Below are positions 42,951-51,658 of a stretch of DNA of 64,000 nt, one piece after another; position 1 is the stretch's first letter; each line of letters opens with the position of its first letter. The position numbers and the translations under genes are program-made. Where the stretch lies: contig CALJKV010000085.1 of NCBI GenBank assembly GCA_937974245.1, positions 1 through 64,000 of the forward strand. Reading direction: 5' to 3'. This stretch comes from an uncultured Chloroflexota bacterium (GTDB taxonomy: Bacteria; Chloroflexota; Anaerolineae; Aggregatilineales; Phototrophicaceae). Under the pieces are notes generated by a model. The model made no database searches. It was given only the letters and a program-made list of their open reading frames with translations, and had not been told where the DNA came from.

Positions 42951-44674
42951 AAATTTACCTTTCGGCTGTCAGATTGCAGGTCCTCATGCTGGAGGAAGTC
43001 GAAATCGCAGCCTAGGTGTGCCTGTTGGATGTGATTGTGGTATAGCCATTCGTAACCCCTTTGTGAAGTCGAGGACGTTTTTTGAACAGCCTCCATCCGA
43101 CGATTCTGTAATTCAGTGTCGGCAACCAGCAGGTTGAGCTTTCGCGCCTGCACATCCAACTCAATCATGTCCCCATCACGGACAAGGCCGAGCGTTCCAC
43201 CAACCGCTGCTTCCGGGGAGATGTGCAGGACAATCGTGCCAAATGCTGTTCCACTCATCCGGGCATCTGAAATGCGCACCATGTCTCTCACATCTTTGAG
43301 CTTTGCAGGTATTGGAAAGCTGCCCGCTTCTGGCATTCCTGGGCCGCCTACCGGCCCGGCATTTTGCAATACCAGAATGTCATCTGGCGTTACCTCAAGG
43401 TCAGGCGAGTCAATGCGTGCATTCAGATCAGCTAAAGATTTAAACACAACCGCACGTCCTGTTTTGCACAGGAGGTCAGGATTGGCTGCGGAGCGCTTAA
43501 TGAGTGCTCCATCCGGCGCGAGATTGCCGTATAAGACCACCTGAGAGCCGTGTGGTTGATAGGGGTTATCTGAGGGGCGAATGACATCCTGCCATTCCGG
43601 GAAACTGTAAGGCACATCCAGGATTTCACCCAGTGTCTGACCAGAAATGGTGAGTGCGTTGAGATCGAGTCTGGATTTCAGTTCCTGTAATACGATATGC
43701 ATACCTCCGGCGCGATGGAAATCTTCCATATAGGCGCTACCAGAGGGTTTCAGGTTGACAAGAACCGGCGTATCCTCGCTGACCGCGTCCAATTGGGAGA
43801 GCGTAAGGCGTATACCAAGCCGACCCGCAATTGCTGTCAAATGGATAATGGCGTTGGTGGAGCCGCCTAGAGCCTGTAATACGCGCAGCGCGTTTGTAAA
43901 TGCTGCTGGCGTCAGGATACGATCTGGGGTCGGGCCACTGCTGACCAGATGAACAGCCTGTTTGCCGCTCTCCTCCGCGTGGCGCAGACGGTCAGCATGA
44001 ACGGCGGGGATGCTCGCACCGCCGGGCAGCATCAGGCCCAGTGTTTCGATTAGACAGGCCATTGTGCTGGCAGTGCCCATCACCGCGCATGTGCCCGCTG
44101 TTACCGCCAGATTGTTTTCAACCTCATGGATGGTATCGGCATCAATTTCGCCGCGCCGGTATGCACCCCAAAAGCGCCGGCAGTCGGTACAGGCCCCCAG
44201 TCGTTCTCCCTTGAAGGAACCGGTCAGCATTGGCCCGGCGGCCACAATGATCGCAGGTACACCTGCGCTGGCCGCTCCCATCAGCAGGGCGGGAAGGGTT
44301 TTGTCGCAGCCGCCCATGAGCACGACTGCATCCAGTGGTTGCGCCTTGATCATGACTTCAACATCCATCGCCATGAGGTTGCGCATCATCATGCTGGTGG
44401 GTGAGAGGAAGACCTCCCCCAGCGAAATAGTCGGGAATTCGAGTGGCAGCCCGCCCTCCTGCCAGACCCCGCGTTTAACCGCTTCGGCCAGCTCGCGGAA
44501 ACCCCGGTGGCAGTTGTTCAACTCGCTGTAGGTATTGATGATGCCAACGATGGGCTTGTCAAGCGCTTCATCACTGAACCCCATAGAACGGGCGAAGGAG
44601 CGCCGTAAATACAGTGAAAACTCACTATCACTGTATTGTGTCAAACGGTTGGCAAGACCTTTGTGATCGCGCAT
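42947..44674 (-). CDS. IlvD/Edd-family sugar-acid dehydratase
   Basis: 575 residues, the length of the pentonate/hexonate dehydratase branch. Fe-S and Mg site motifs: LMGGCDKTLPALLMG, GACTDCRRFW, AVTAGTCAVMGTASTMACL, and GPVGGPGMPEAG near the C-terminus. It dehydrates an aldonic acid to a 2-keto-3-deoxy acid, as xylonate or arabonate dehydratases do. The last 40 residues (after LNLLVADTEL) look like an unstructured tail. It overlaps M24 by 4 bp and starts 6 bp after the aldehyde dehydrogenase stop. Confidence 0.92.
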   Translation of the reverse strand: MRDHKGLANRLTQYSDSEFSLYLRRSFARSMGFSDEALDKPIVGIINTYSELNNCHRGFRELAEAVKRGVWQEGGLPLEFPTISLGEVFLSPTSMMMRNLMAMDVEVMIKAQPLDAVVLMGGCDKTLPALLMGAASAGVPAIIVAAGPMLTGSFKGERLGACTDCRRFWGAYRRGEIDADTIHEVENNLAVTAGTCAVMGTASTMACLIETLGLMLPGGASIPAVHADRLRHAEESGKQAVHLVSSGPTPDRILTPAAFTNALRVLQALGGSTNAIIHLTAIAGRLGIRLTLSQLDAVSEDTPVLVNLKPSGSAYMEDFHRAGGMHIVLQELKSRLDLNALTISGQTLGEILDVPYSFPEWQDVIRPSDNPYQPHGSQVVLYGNLAPDGALIKRSAANPDLLCKTGRAVVFKSLADLNARIDSPDLEVTPDDILVLQNAGPVGGPGMPEAGSFPIPAKLKDVRDMVRISDARMSGTAFGTIVLHISPEAAVGGTLGLVRDGDMIELDVQARKLNLLVADTELQNRRMEAVQKTSSTSQRGYEWLYHNHIQQAHLGCDFDFLQHEDLQSDSRKVNL

Positions 44675-44680
44675 CGCGCT

Positions 44681-46111
44681 TTATAACCCCATTGAAACGA
44701 ACTTGGGCACCATATACTCGTACAGGCCTTCCTGCGAGCCTTCGCTGCCGAAACCACTTTCTTTGATGCCACCAAAGGGTGCTTCAGCTGTTGCCGGGAC
44801 GAGGTCGTTGACACCGACGATGCCAAACTTCAGCCCTTCGTAGACACGTACCGCCCGCGAAAAGTCATTGGTCAAGGCATAGCCCGCCAGCCCAAAAGGT
44901 GTGTCATTTGCCATCCGCAATCCATCTTCCAACCGGTCAAACGGGCTTACAGCCATAACCGGGCCGAAGACTTCATCACAACTGATGCGCATTAATGGGG
45001 ATACATTAGTCAGCAGTGTGGGTTGGTAGAAGTAGCCATCAAGTAGGTTCGTCGGACGACTCCCCCCGGTCACAGCGGTTGCGCCTTTAGCGATAGCGTC
45101 ACCCACAAAGCTCTCAACACGTTCGCGGCCTGCTGCGGTAACCAACGGTCCGGTGGTGATACCTACTTGTAGACCATTACCGATGGTTAACTGTCCAATT
45201 TTTTCGCGAGATGCCTCTATGAAATCGTTGAAAATCGAACGCTGGATATAGAATCGTGTTGGGGAAATGCAAACCTGCCCGGCATTGCGGAACTTGGCTG
45301 CTGTTGCCTGTTCCGCGGCTTTTTCCACGTCAAAATCGTCAAAAACCAATACCGGTGCGCTACCGCCAAGCTCAAGGGACAGTTTCTTAATACGGTCTGC
45401 TGCCCCGCGCATGAGAATCTGCCCAACACGCTGCGAACCGGTAAAGCTGATCTTATTTACCAGAGGGCTTTGCAGGAATGCCTGTCCGATTTCAGCAGGC
45501 TTACCGTTCACGAGGTTGATGACACCTGGCGGTATTCCAGCTTCGACCATAATGTTAACCAGTGCCATAGCACTCATAGGGGTGAGTTCACTGGGCCGTC
45601 CTACGACGGTACAACCCGCCGCCAAGGCGCCAGACCATTTGCGCGCAGGCAGGTAAGCAGGAAAGTTCCAAGCTGTGATGGTGGCGACCACGCCAACCGG
45701 ATCATGAATAACCAGCAGGCGTTTATTGGTTTTGCGTGCCGGGATTGTCCGACCATAGGCACGTTTCCCTTCTTCCGCAAACCATTCGAAAAGGTCAGCA
45801 GCTGCACCCCATTCGCCGCGTGATTCGGCGAGAGGTTTGCCACATTCGCGGGTCATAATCGGTGCAAGCTGATCCAGCCTGTCACGGATCAGATTAGCAA
45901 CCCGCAGCAGGACGACAGAGCGCTCATAAGTCGTGAGCGCCGCCCATTCAGGTTGAGCTTGTGACGCTGCGTCAATGGCTGCTTCGGCGTCGGTCTCATC
46001 ACCAAACGGTACAGTAGCGATCACGTTCCCGGTAGCGGGATTAACGACATCCCATGTGCCGCCTTGTCGTGCGTCTACCCAATGACCATTAATCAGCATC
46101 TGATATTTCAC
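44681..46111 (-). CDS. NAD(P)-dependent aldehyde dehydrogenase, SSADH-like
   Basis: 476 residues. Catalytic Cys in NAGQVCISPTRFY, Glu in LELGGSAPVL, Asn in ITAWNFPAYLPARK, and the C-terminal EAPFGGIKESGFGSEG. The branch is like succinate- or alpha-ketoglutarate-semialdehyde dehydrogenase, the enzyme that finishes oxidative pentose routes. The start is GTG at 46111, sharing one base with the ThDP gene's TAG and served by GGAGGTGA inside that gene, so coupling is tight. Confidence 0.92.
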   Translation of the reverse strand: MKYQMLINGHWVDARQGGTWDVVNPATGNVIATVPFGDETDAEAAIDAASQAQPEWAALTTYERSVVLLRVANLIRDRLDQLAPIMTRECGKPLAESRGEWGAAADLFEWFAEEGKRAYGRTIPARKTNKRLLVIHDPVGVVATITAWNFPAYLPARKWSGALAAGCTVVGRPSELTPMSAMALVNIMVEAGIPPGVINLVNGKPAEIGQAFLQSPLVNKISFTGSQRVGQILMRGAADRIKKLSLELGGSAPVLVFDDFDVEKAAEQATAAKFRNAGQVCISPTRFYIQRSIFNDFIEASREKIGQLTIGNGLQVGITTGPLVTAAGRERVESFVGDAIAKGATAVTGGSRPTNLLDGYFYQPTLLTNVSPLMRISCDEVFGPVMAVSPFDRLEDGLRMANDTPFGLAGYALTNDFSRAVRVYEGLKFGIVGVNDLVPATAEAPFGGIKESGFGSEGSQEGLYEYMVPKFVSMGL

Positions 46112-47913
46112 TACAACTTCACCTCCGAAAGCGCTTTAATGTACGCGCTATATTTATCTTTCAGATATTCCGGTACGGGGACGTCCCACCAGCCTGTACC
46201 CTGCCCGCCGGATGTTCCAAATGCCATGTCGATCATCACTTCAACCACTGCGGGGCGTCCGAGTGACAGGGCATCGTTCAGCGCCGGGGCAATATCCCCC
46301 AGGTGTTCTACGCGCACACCATGTGCGCCGAACCCTTGGGCGATTTGGGCGATGTTGGGTGATAGGGGTTTGCGATCTGTCTCGAACATCGTTCCATAAT
46401 CGCTGTCATCAGCAAAGGCGATCCACTGCAAGTCGCGGATGGCCTGCCATCCCTGGTTGTTGAAAACTACCACCACTACGGGGATGTTGTACTGCACAGC
46501 AGTCGCCAGTTCCTGTATCGTCATCAGGAAGTCACCATCACCCACCAGTGCCACAACGGGGGTCTCCGGTTTAGCCAGCTTAGCCCCCAACGCTGCCGGA
46601 TATGACCAGCCCATCGTGCTAAAGCCCCCGGCAGATAGGTATGTGCGCGGTCGCGTAAATACCATCTCTTGAAAGGCCTGCGCCTGAACATTGCCAGATG
46701 AACTCAGGACAATCGCATCCTCTGGCAGCAGCGCTCGCACTTCTTTAATGACTTGTCCCATCGTTGGCAGGCTTTGATCCGAGATGGGGTGGTCGCTGAA
46801 ACTCTGTTTCCATTCCTCAACTTTCGTGCAGATTTCCCGGGTGTAGGCAGCATCATGCCAGTCACGCCTCGTGATTAGGGTTTGCACTGCTTCAGACAGC
46901 GCGATCAAGGCTGCTTTTGCATCAGCCACAATCCCAACTTCAATCGGATAGTTCTTACCAATTTCCGCTGGATCAATGTCAATGTGAATTAAGCGACTTG
47001 GTGGGATACTGAAGGCTTCGCCCGGTTTATAGGAGCACGTCGCCTTGTCGGCAAAGCGAACACCCACCGCCAACAGCACATCGGCATTGCGTGTGATGTA
47101 GTTGCCACAGGTGGTCGCATTCGCGCCCATGTGCCAGCCATAGAGTGGGTGATCTTCGGGAAAGGCACTTTTGCCCTGCATGGTGCTGACTACCGCGCAG
47201 CCTAGATACTCGGCTAATGTGCGCAGTTCAACTTCGGCATGGCTGAGAGTTACTCCACCACCGCAAATGATGACCGGGCGTTCTGCCTCCACCAGAAGTT
47301 TCGCGGCTTGCTGGATCGCCCGCGTATCACCGGAAGGGCGCTGCTGTGGGCGATAATCCTGTGGCTTTACGATCAGGTTCTTATCAACAGTCTGTGCTTG
47401 AATATCCATTGGCAGAGTAATCATGGTTGGTCCTGGTCGGCCAGTATGCATGGCATTGAAAGCCTGAGATACCGCACGTGGAAGCTGGCGGGCATGATCT
47501 AGATGCCAACTGCGTTTGACCACCGGCTCCATTGTCCGGTAGAGATCAGACCATCGCTGGCGCTCAACTTCCTGTAAGACACCAACGCCACGCATATAGG
47601 TATGCGTCTCGCCAATCAACAATAAAAGCGGAATTGAATCGACATAGGCCGTTGCCAGACCGATGATAGTGTTCGAAGCGCCGGCGCCAATTGACGTGTA
47701 AACCGCCAGCGGTTTTCCCGATGCGCGGTAGTAGCCGTCTGCCATATGAACCGCCGCCTGTTCGTGGCGCGGCATTATCACTTTAATCGTGTCACGGTGA
47801 TGGCGCAGCGCGTCCACCAGCGGTAGGTTGCCATGCCCAGGAATTCCAATGATGTATTCCATTCCCTCGCTGATGAGCATATCGACAAGGAGTTGAGCGC
47901 CAGAGATTTGCAT
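46111..47913 (-). CDS. ThDP-dependent acetolactate-synthase-like enzyme
   Basis: 600 residues in the PYR, central and PP domain order. The catalytic Glu is in MPRHEQAAVHMADGYY. The ThDP/Mg motif is ALVGDGDFLMTIQELAT, ending VVFNN. It belongs to the carboligase/lyase/hydrolase superfamily (acetolactate synthase, glyoxylate carboligase, IolD, sulfoacetaldehyde acetyltransferase). No small regulatory subunit is present, so a catabolic C-C cleavage or ligation is more likely than branched amino-acid synthesis. The ATG at 47913 follows AAGGGAAG; a TTG-started extension over the previous gene is rejected. Confidence 0.9.
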   Translation of the reverse strand: MQISGAQLLVDMLISEGMEYIIGIPGHGNLPLVDALRHHRDTIKVIMPRHEQAAVHMADGYYRASGKPLAVYTSIGAGASNTIIGLATAYVDSIPLLLLIGETHTYMRGVGVLQEVERQRWSDLYRTMEPVVKRSWHLDHARQLPRAVSQAFNAMHTGRPGPTMITLPMDIQAQTVDKNLIVKPQDYRPQQRPSGDTRAIQQAAKLLVEAERPVIICGGGVTLSHAEVELRTLAEYLGCAVVSTMQGKSAFPEDHPLYGWHMGANATTCGNYITRNADVLLAVGVRFADKATCSYKPGEAFSIPPSRLIHIDIDPAEIGKNYPIEVGIVADAKAALIALSEAVQTLITRRDWHDAAYTREICTKVEEWKQSFSDHPISDQSLPTMGQVIKEVRALLPEDAIVLSSSGNVQAQAFQEMVFTRPRTYLSAGGFSTMGWSYPAALGAKLAKPETPVVALVGDGDFLMTIQELATAVQYNIPVVVVVFNNQGWQAIRDLQWIAFADDSDYGTMFETDRKPLSPNIAQIAQGFGAHGVRVEHLGDIAPALNDALSLGRPAVVEVMIDMAFGTSGGQGTGWWDVPVPEYLKDKYSAYIKALSEVKL

Positions 47914-47926
47914 TAAATTCTTCCCT

Positions 47927-48991
47927 TCATGAAAGCCGGACAGCCTGGCCGGTTCGGGCGGATTCCTGGGCAGCCAGCGTGAAGCGCAATATTTCCCGTC
48001 CCTGTTCCCCTGTAAGAAGCGGTGTTTCGCCTTTGAAATAGGCGTCAATCAGCTGATGGGTCGCATTCATGAAACTGTATTTCCAATCGGATGGGATATT
48101 CGTGAAAGTTGTCATCCGGTTATCCCGGTAGAGCGCCACCGGGGGCGTATCCAACATATTGCCGTGACCGCGCGTAACCCAGATCACGCCCTTTGTGCCC
48201 GTGATTTCCACGCGGTCATCCTGAGCATAATAGATCGTATTGATCTCCATTTGCGGTGAATTGACCACTTCCAACGATCCGTAACGATTGTTGGCGAATT
48301 TCCAGGATACCAGTGCCGGAGAGTCAAGGAACATGCCGGGTGCGATTTCCGTCTGACTGATCCAGGCATGGACCTCCTCTGCCATACCCATGAAATGCCA
48401 ACCGAGCGCAAATTTGTGGTGGCCGTCATCAAAAACCAGTGGGCCACCGCCATTCTTGGCATAGTCAAAACGCCAGGCCTGCGCCAAGGCTGGAACATCC
48501 CAGGCGGTCTTGCTAATTCCCGAGTTGCTCTTGATGCGAATCGTTAATAAGTCGCCGATTTCGCCCGCATCGACCAGTGCTTTGGCTTGTTGAATTGGTG
48601 GATAAAAGATGAAATTTTCAAATACACGGAAGATCACGCCGGCGGATTTAGCTGCTGCAATCATCACATCAGCCTGTTGCACGGTCAGCGCCATGGGCTT
48701 TTGCAGCGAAATGTGTTTTCCGGCCCTGGCGGCATCCAGTGTAGCCTGATAGTGAAGATGGTGGGGAAGGAGGATGTCAACCAGGTCAACATCCGGTAGC
48801 GCAAGTAGATCATGATAATTTGTGACTACCCGGTCTTGCGGCACTCCCCAGCGCGCCGCCCGTTCTTGCGCAATTTGAAGGTTGCTATCACACACTGCGA
48901 CAATCTGAGACCTGGGATTTTCCAGATATTCCAGAGCGTGAAGATCAGAAATACGCCCTGCGCCAATAAAACCAACCCGCAGCTTATCCAT
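47927..48991 (-). CDS. Gfo/Idh/MocA-family oxidoreductase (second of two)
   Basis: 354 residues: VGFIGAGRISDLHALEYL, GKHISLQKPMALTVQQAD with catalytic Lys, and GGGPLVFDDGHHKFALGWH. First catabolic gene of the operon, 85 bp after the iclR stop, with the 17-bp operator at 49004-49020 ending 12 bp before its ATG. AAGGA is 7-8 bases before the ATG at 48991; frames starting further upstream would run through the operator. It probably carries out the first oxidation of the imported compound. Confidence 0.9.
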   Translation of the reverse strand: MDKLRVGFIGAGRISDLHALEYLENPRSQIVAVCDSNLQIAQERAARWGVPQDRVVTNYHDLLALPDVDLVDILLPHHLHYQATLDAARAGKHISLQKPMALTVQQADVMIAAAKSAGVIFRVFENFIFYPPIQQAKALVDAGEIGDLLTIRIKSNSGISKTAWDVPALAQAWRFDYAKNGGGPLVFDDGHHKFALGWHFMGMAEEVHAWISQTEIAPGMFLDSPALVSWKFANNRYGSLEVVNSPQMEINTIYYAQDDRVEITGTKGVIWVTRGHGNMLDTPPVALYRDNRMTTFTNIPSDWKYSFMNATHQLIDAYFKGETPLLTGEQGREILRFTLAAQESARTGQAVRLS

Positions 48992-49003
48992 AAATGAATC
49001 CTT

Positions 49004-49020
49004 GTTGCATATTATGCAAC
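49004..49020. promoter_or_regulatory. IclR operator copy 1
   Basis: GTTGCATATTATGCAAC, a 7-bp perfect dyad around ATT, immediately ahead of the first catabolic gene. It is 15/17 identical to copy 2 upstream of iclR. Its position over the expected ribosome-site/promoter region suits repression. Confidence 0.7.
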
Positions 49021-49075
49021 TGTGTTGCACACCATAAGTAAAAAGAACAGAACATTGGTTTCGCCTGTAGGCGTC

Positions 49076-49816
49076 TTACTGCATACTCCCCAGGCGATGC
49101 GAAAGGTCAGTGACTAATTCAATAATGTAATCTGCCAGTTCAGGAAGTTTTTCATACGTCATGCGCCCGGAAGGTCCGGAAATCCCAATCGCGCCCAGAA
49201 CACGCCCCCGAAAGCCATAGACCGGAGCGGCGAGGCAACGCACTCCTAGTACATGTTCTTCATCATCCGTAGCATATCCTTGCTTACGCACCTGAACCAT
49301 GTGCAGTTCCAGTTCTGCAGGATTGGTAATCGTGCGCGGTGTATAACTGTTCAGCGTTTGGGGGATTGGTAAGCGGTTGAACGCCAGCAGTATTTTTCCC
49401 AACGCTGTGCAATGTAGAGGAGACATGGTTCCGATTTCTGTCTCCACCCGCAGAATAGAAGGTGACTCGACCTGGTCAATATATAAAGCTTTACCATGGG
49501 AAAGGATAGCCATATGCGAACATTCACCCGTTGCATGGGTGAGTTTCGCCAGCACAGGACGCGCGTGGTCGCGCAAGGGCATTCGGTTCAACACACTGTT
49601 GCTGAGAGTGAGTATCCGTGGCCCAAGCGTGTAGCGCCGGGTATCTGCATCCTGCTCAGTATAGCCGTAACTTGCCAGAGTATGCAGCAAGCGTGATGCA
49701 CTACTCTTGTCTATATCCAGATGCTGAGCAAATTCAGTAATACCCATGCCGTTATCCGCATTCGCTAACAGGTCCAGTATCTCCAGACCTCTGGCTAATG
49801 ACTGTATGATAGCCAA
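49076..49816 (-). CDS. IclR-family transcriptional regulator
   Basis: About 246 residues. The N-terminal winged helix (ARGLEILDLLANADNGMGIT, FAQHLDIDKSSASRLLHTLA) and the C-terminal effector domain (SPLHCTALGKILLAF, GVRCLAAPVYG, GAIGISGPSGRM) are complete. The start is probably TTG at 49816 because AGGAG lies 7 bases upstream; a TTG at 49843 has no ribosome site. It is expected to control itself and the catabolic operon through the two 17-bp palindromes; the inducer is probably a pathway intermediate. Confidence 0.92.
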   Translation of the reverse strand: MAIIQSLARGLEILDLLANADNGMGITEFAQHLDIDKSSASRLLHTLASYGYTEQDADTRRYTLGPRILTLSNSVLNRMPLRDHARPVLAKLTHATGECSHMAILSHGKALYIDQVESPSILRVETEIGTMSPLHCTALGKILLAFNRLPIPQTLNSYTPRTITNPAELELHMVQVRKQGYATDDEEHVLGVRCLAAPVYGFRGRVLGAIGISGPSGRMTYEKLPELADYIIELVTDLSHRLGSMQ

Positions 49817-49847
49817 TATACATCTCCTGTGCGCTATTGACAACTAT

Positions 49848-49864
49848 GTTGCGTATTATACAAC
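49848..49864. promoter_or_regulatory. IclR operator copy 2
   Basis: GTTGCGTATTATACAAC, 31 bp upstream of the iclR start. It differs from copy 1 only at two symmetric positions, which compensate each other and keep the palindrome. Confidence 0.7.
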
Positions 49865-50149
49865 ATTATCGGCGGTTTCCTACAGTAATTCAGGTTAATT
49901 CATAGGGATTGATCGGAACTACCGGGACACTCATCAACACAATTAATGTCTGGTCTGTCGCTCAATCATATCTGTACTATATTGTTGCTCAGAACATTTT
50001 CAATCCCCAGAATTCCCGTACCCCAAAAAAACTCCATCTAGCGCAAATTGAACCAGATCATATCTGAGTCTGTTGGTAAAATTGGCAAGTTCCGACCTGC
50101 GGGAAACGGTGGCGTATGGTCTGGTTCATCCCTTCTTAAATCTTTTCAG

Positions 50150-50690
50150 CAGTCAAATGGATCAAGACAAGGATCTGGAAATCCTGTTTTTGCGCCGCTA
50201 GCGGGCCTTGGTGGGACGCAATCATTGTGGGTATCACGAGCCGAGAAGCTGACCCTGGCTGTGCTGGCAGCGAGACCGAAAACAAGACCTGGGCAATTGA
50301 GTGGGTTCCCCGGTTTTTCCAACGGGAAGCCGTATTCGAATGGCACAGGGCGACGGTGAGGCAGAAATGGACGTATCAACGGGAAAGACGAGGTGGACGA
50401 CCAGCAATGGACAAGTCCCTTGAACACCTGGTGCTACGGATGGCAAGAGAGTATGACTGGGGGAACGGCAAGCTCGGGGGAGAACTGTAGAAGCTGAAGT
50501 ATGAAATCAGTGATGAGACCATCAGACAAATCCTGAGACGGCATGGTATACCTCCGACACGAAAGCGGGCCAAATCACCGAGTTGGCAACATCTGGCCCA
50601 CTACAGGGAAAAGCTATTGGCACTTGATTTCTTCACGATAGAAACGCTATGGTTGAAGACATGGCATGGTAATGGTAGTCCGTGTCACTC
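50150..50690 (+). pseudogene. Decayed integrase/transposase (rve-type)
   Basis: Pieces of one protein occur in order but in different frames. KDLEILFLRR then a stop; SRAEKLTLAVLAARPKTRPG; QREAVFEWHRATVRQKWTYQ; SLEHLVLRMAREYDWGNGKL then a TAG; ISDETIRQILRRHGIPPTRK; and LALDFFTIETLWLK, holding what would be the first catalytic Asp. The rest of the DDE domain is missing. At least two frameshifts, two or three stops and a 3' truncation make it dead. No terminal repeats are visible. It sits between the IclR locus and the Dpp operon. The gap 49865-50150 holds nothing else I can support. Confidence 0.75.
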
Positions 50691-50746
50691 CCCAACAGGA
50701 CGTGACAACACGCTCTGACGGGCTAAAGACGTGGTATATCGGTATA

Positions 50747-51631
50747 TCAGCGCTGAGTAACCATCCCAATCACTTCATAAAGCACCTTGATTGCCGCCAT
50801 TGAGGTGATGTCTGCAGTGTCCAGCGGGGGAGACACCTCCACTACATCCATTGCGTGGATTGGCAGCGCCGCAAACAGACCGTGAAGCAGTTCCAGAAGC
50901 TCCCGGCTGGATAGGCCACCGGCTTCAGGTGTGCCTGTCCCTGGTGCGAACGCCGGATCGAGACAGTCAATGTCCAAAGTCAGGTAGACCGCAGGTACTT
51001 CGGCAAGCTGCTGGATGACATCAGCTGTGGTTGCCGCAATTCCACGCTGATGGATACGCCGGGCGGTATGTACCGCAATCCCACGATCACGCACAATGTC
51101 AATTTCCTCTTGCAGCCAGGAGCGAATCCCAATGAAGGTGACATGTTTCGACTCAAGATGTTTCGATTCGAGGTAGCGCCGGGCAGTGCAGGCGTGCGAC
51201 CATTGATGCCCCTCAAAAATATCCATCAGGTCGGTATGTGCGTCAATATGAATGATGCCGAAACCGGTCGGATGGGCTTGATCGAAAGCCTCAGCGAGCG
51301 GGATGGTCACCGAATGATCGCCACCGAGGAAAATCGCAAAGGGATGATTCAGTACTTCGCCGGCCACGCGCCTGACGCTACCGAAATATCGGATCCAATC
51401 AAGGTCAAATATTACGTCCCCGTAATCCCGGATGCAGGCCGCCAACGACATACCCTCCTCGGTAAATGGGGCGATATGCGGTGTAATACTGCGGATACGG
51501 GCTGGGGCAAGTGCTGCGCCTTTGCGGAAACTGGCGGTATTGTCAAAAGGGATACCAAGCAGTCCGATAGGTGCGTCCGCCGCTTCAATAGCAAGTCCAT
51601 TCCAGGTCTGGCGATGTGCCGGTTGGCTCAT
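50747..51631 (-). CDS. Agmatinase/arginase-family ureohydrolase
   Basis: 294 residues. Manganese ligands: His in FLGGDHSVT, DAHTD (Asp, His, Asp) and DIDCLDPAFAPGTG (Asp, Asp). PIGLLGIPFDNTASFRKGAA and the C-terminal AMDVVEVSPPLD match agmatinases and guanidino-acid hydrolases more than arginase. It releases urea from a guanidino compound. LESKHLESKH near residue 155 is a 5-residue tandem duplication. It follows the DppC-type gene by 27 bp and ends the operon. Confidence 0.9.
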   Translation of the reverse strand: MSQPAHRQTWNGLAIEAADAPIGLLGIPFDNTASFRKGAALAPARIRSITPHIAPFTEEGMSLAACIRDYGDVIFDLDWIRYFGSVRRVAGEVLNHPFAIFLGGDHSVTIPLAEAFDQAHPTGFGIIHIDAHTDLMDIFEGHQWSHACTARRYLESKHLESKHVTFIGIRSWLQEEIDIVRDRGIAVHTARRIHQRGIAATTADVIQQLAEVPAVYLTLDIDCLDPAFAPGTGTPEAGGLSSRELLELLHGLFAALPIHAMDVVEVSPPLDTADITSMAAIKVLYEVIGMVTQR

Positions 51632-51658
51632 GATGACAGTCCTTGTATTCTGGTTCGG

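Noticed and set aside
44010..44531. 173-codon plus-strand open frame opposite the IlvD/Edd gene
   Set aside because: Antisense shadow of a strongly conserved dehydratase; Ser/Arg/Pro-rich and without motifs.
46111..47913. ThDP enzyme as the biosynthetic acetolactate synthase (ilvB)
   Set aside because: No regulatory subunit or ilvC nearby and it is embedded in an IclR-controlled catabolic operon; the IlvD-like neighbour is the sugar-acid branch.
50048..50359. 103-codon open frame at the start of the integrase remnant
   Set aside because: Only part of it (SRAEKLTLAVLAARPKTRPG) matches the integrase; the rest is out of frame. Treated as part of the pseudogene.
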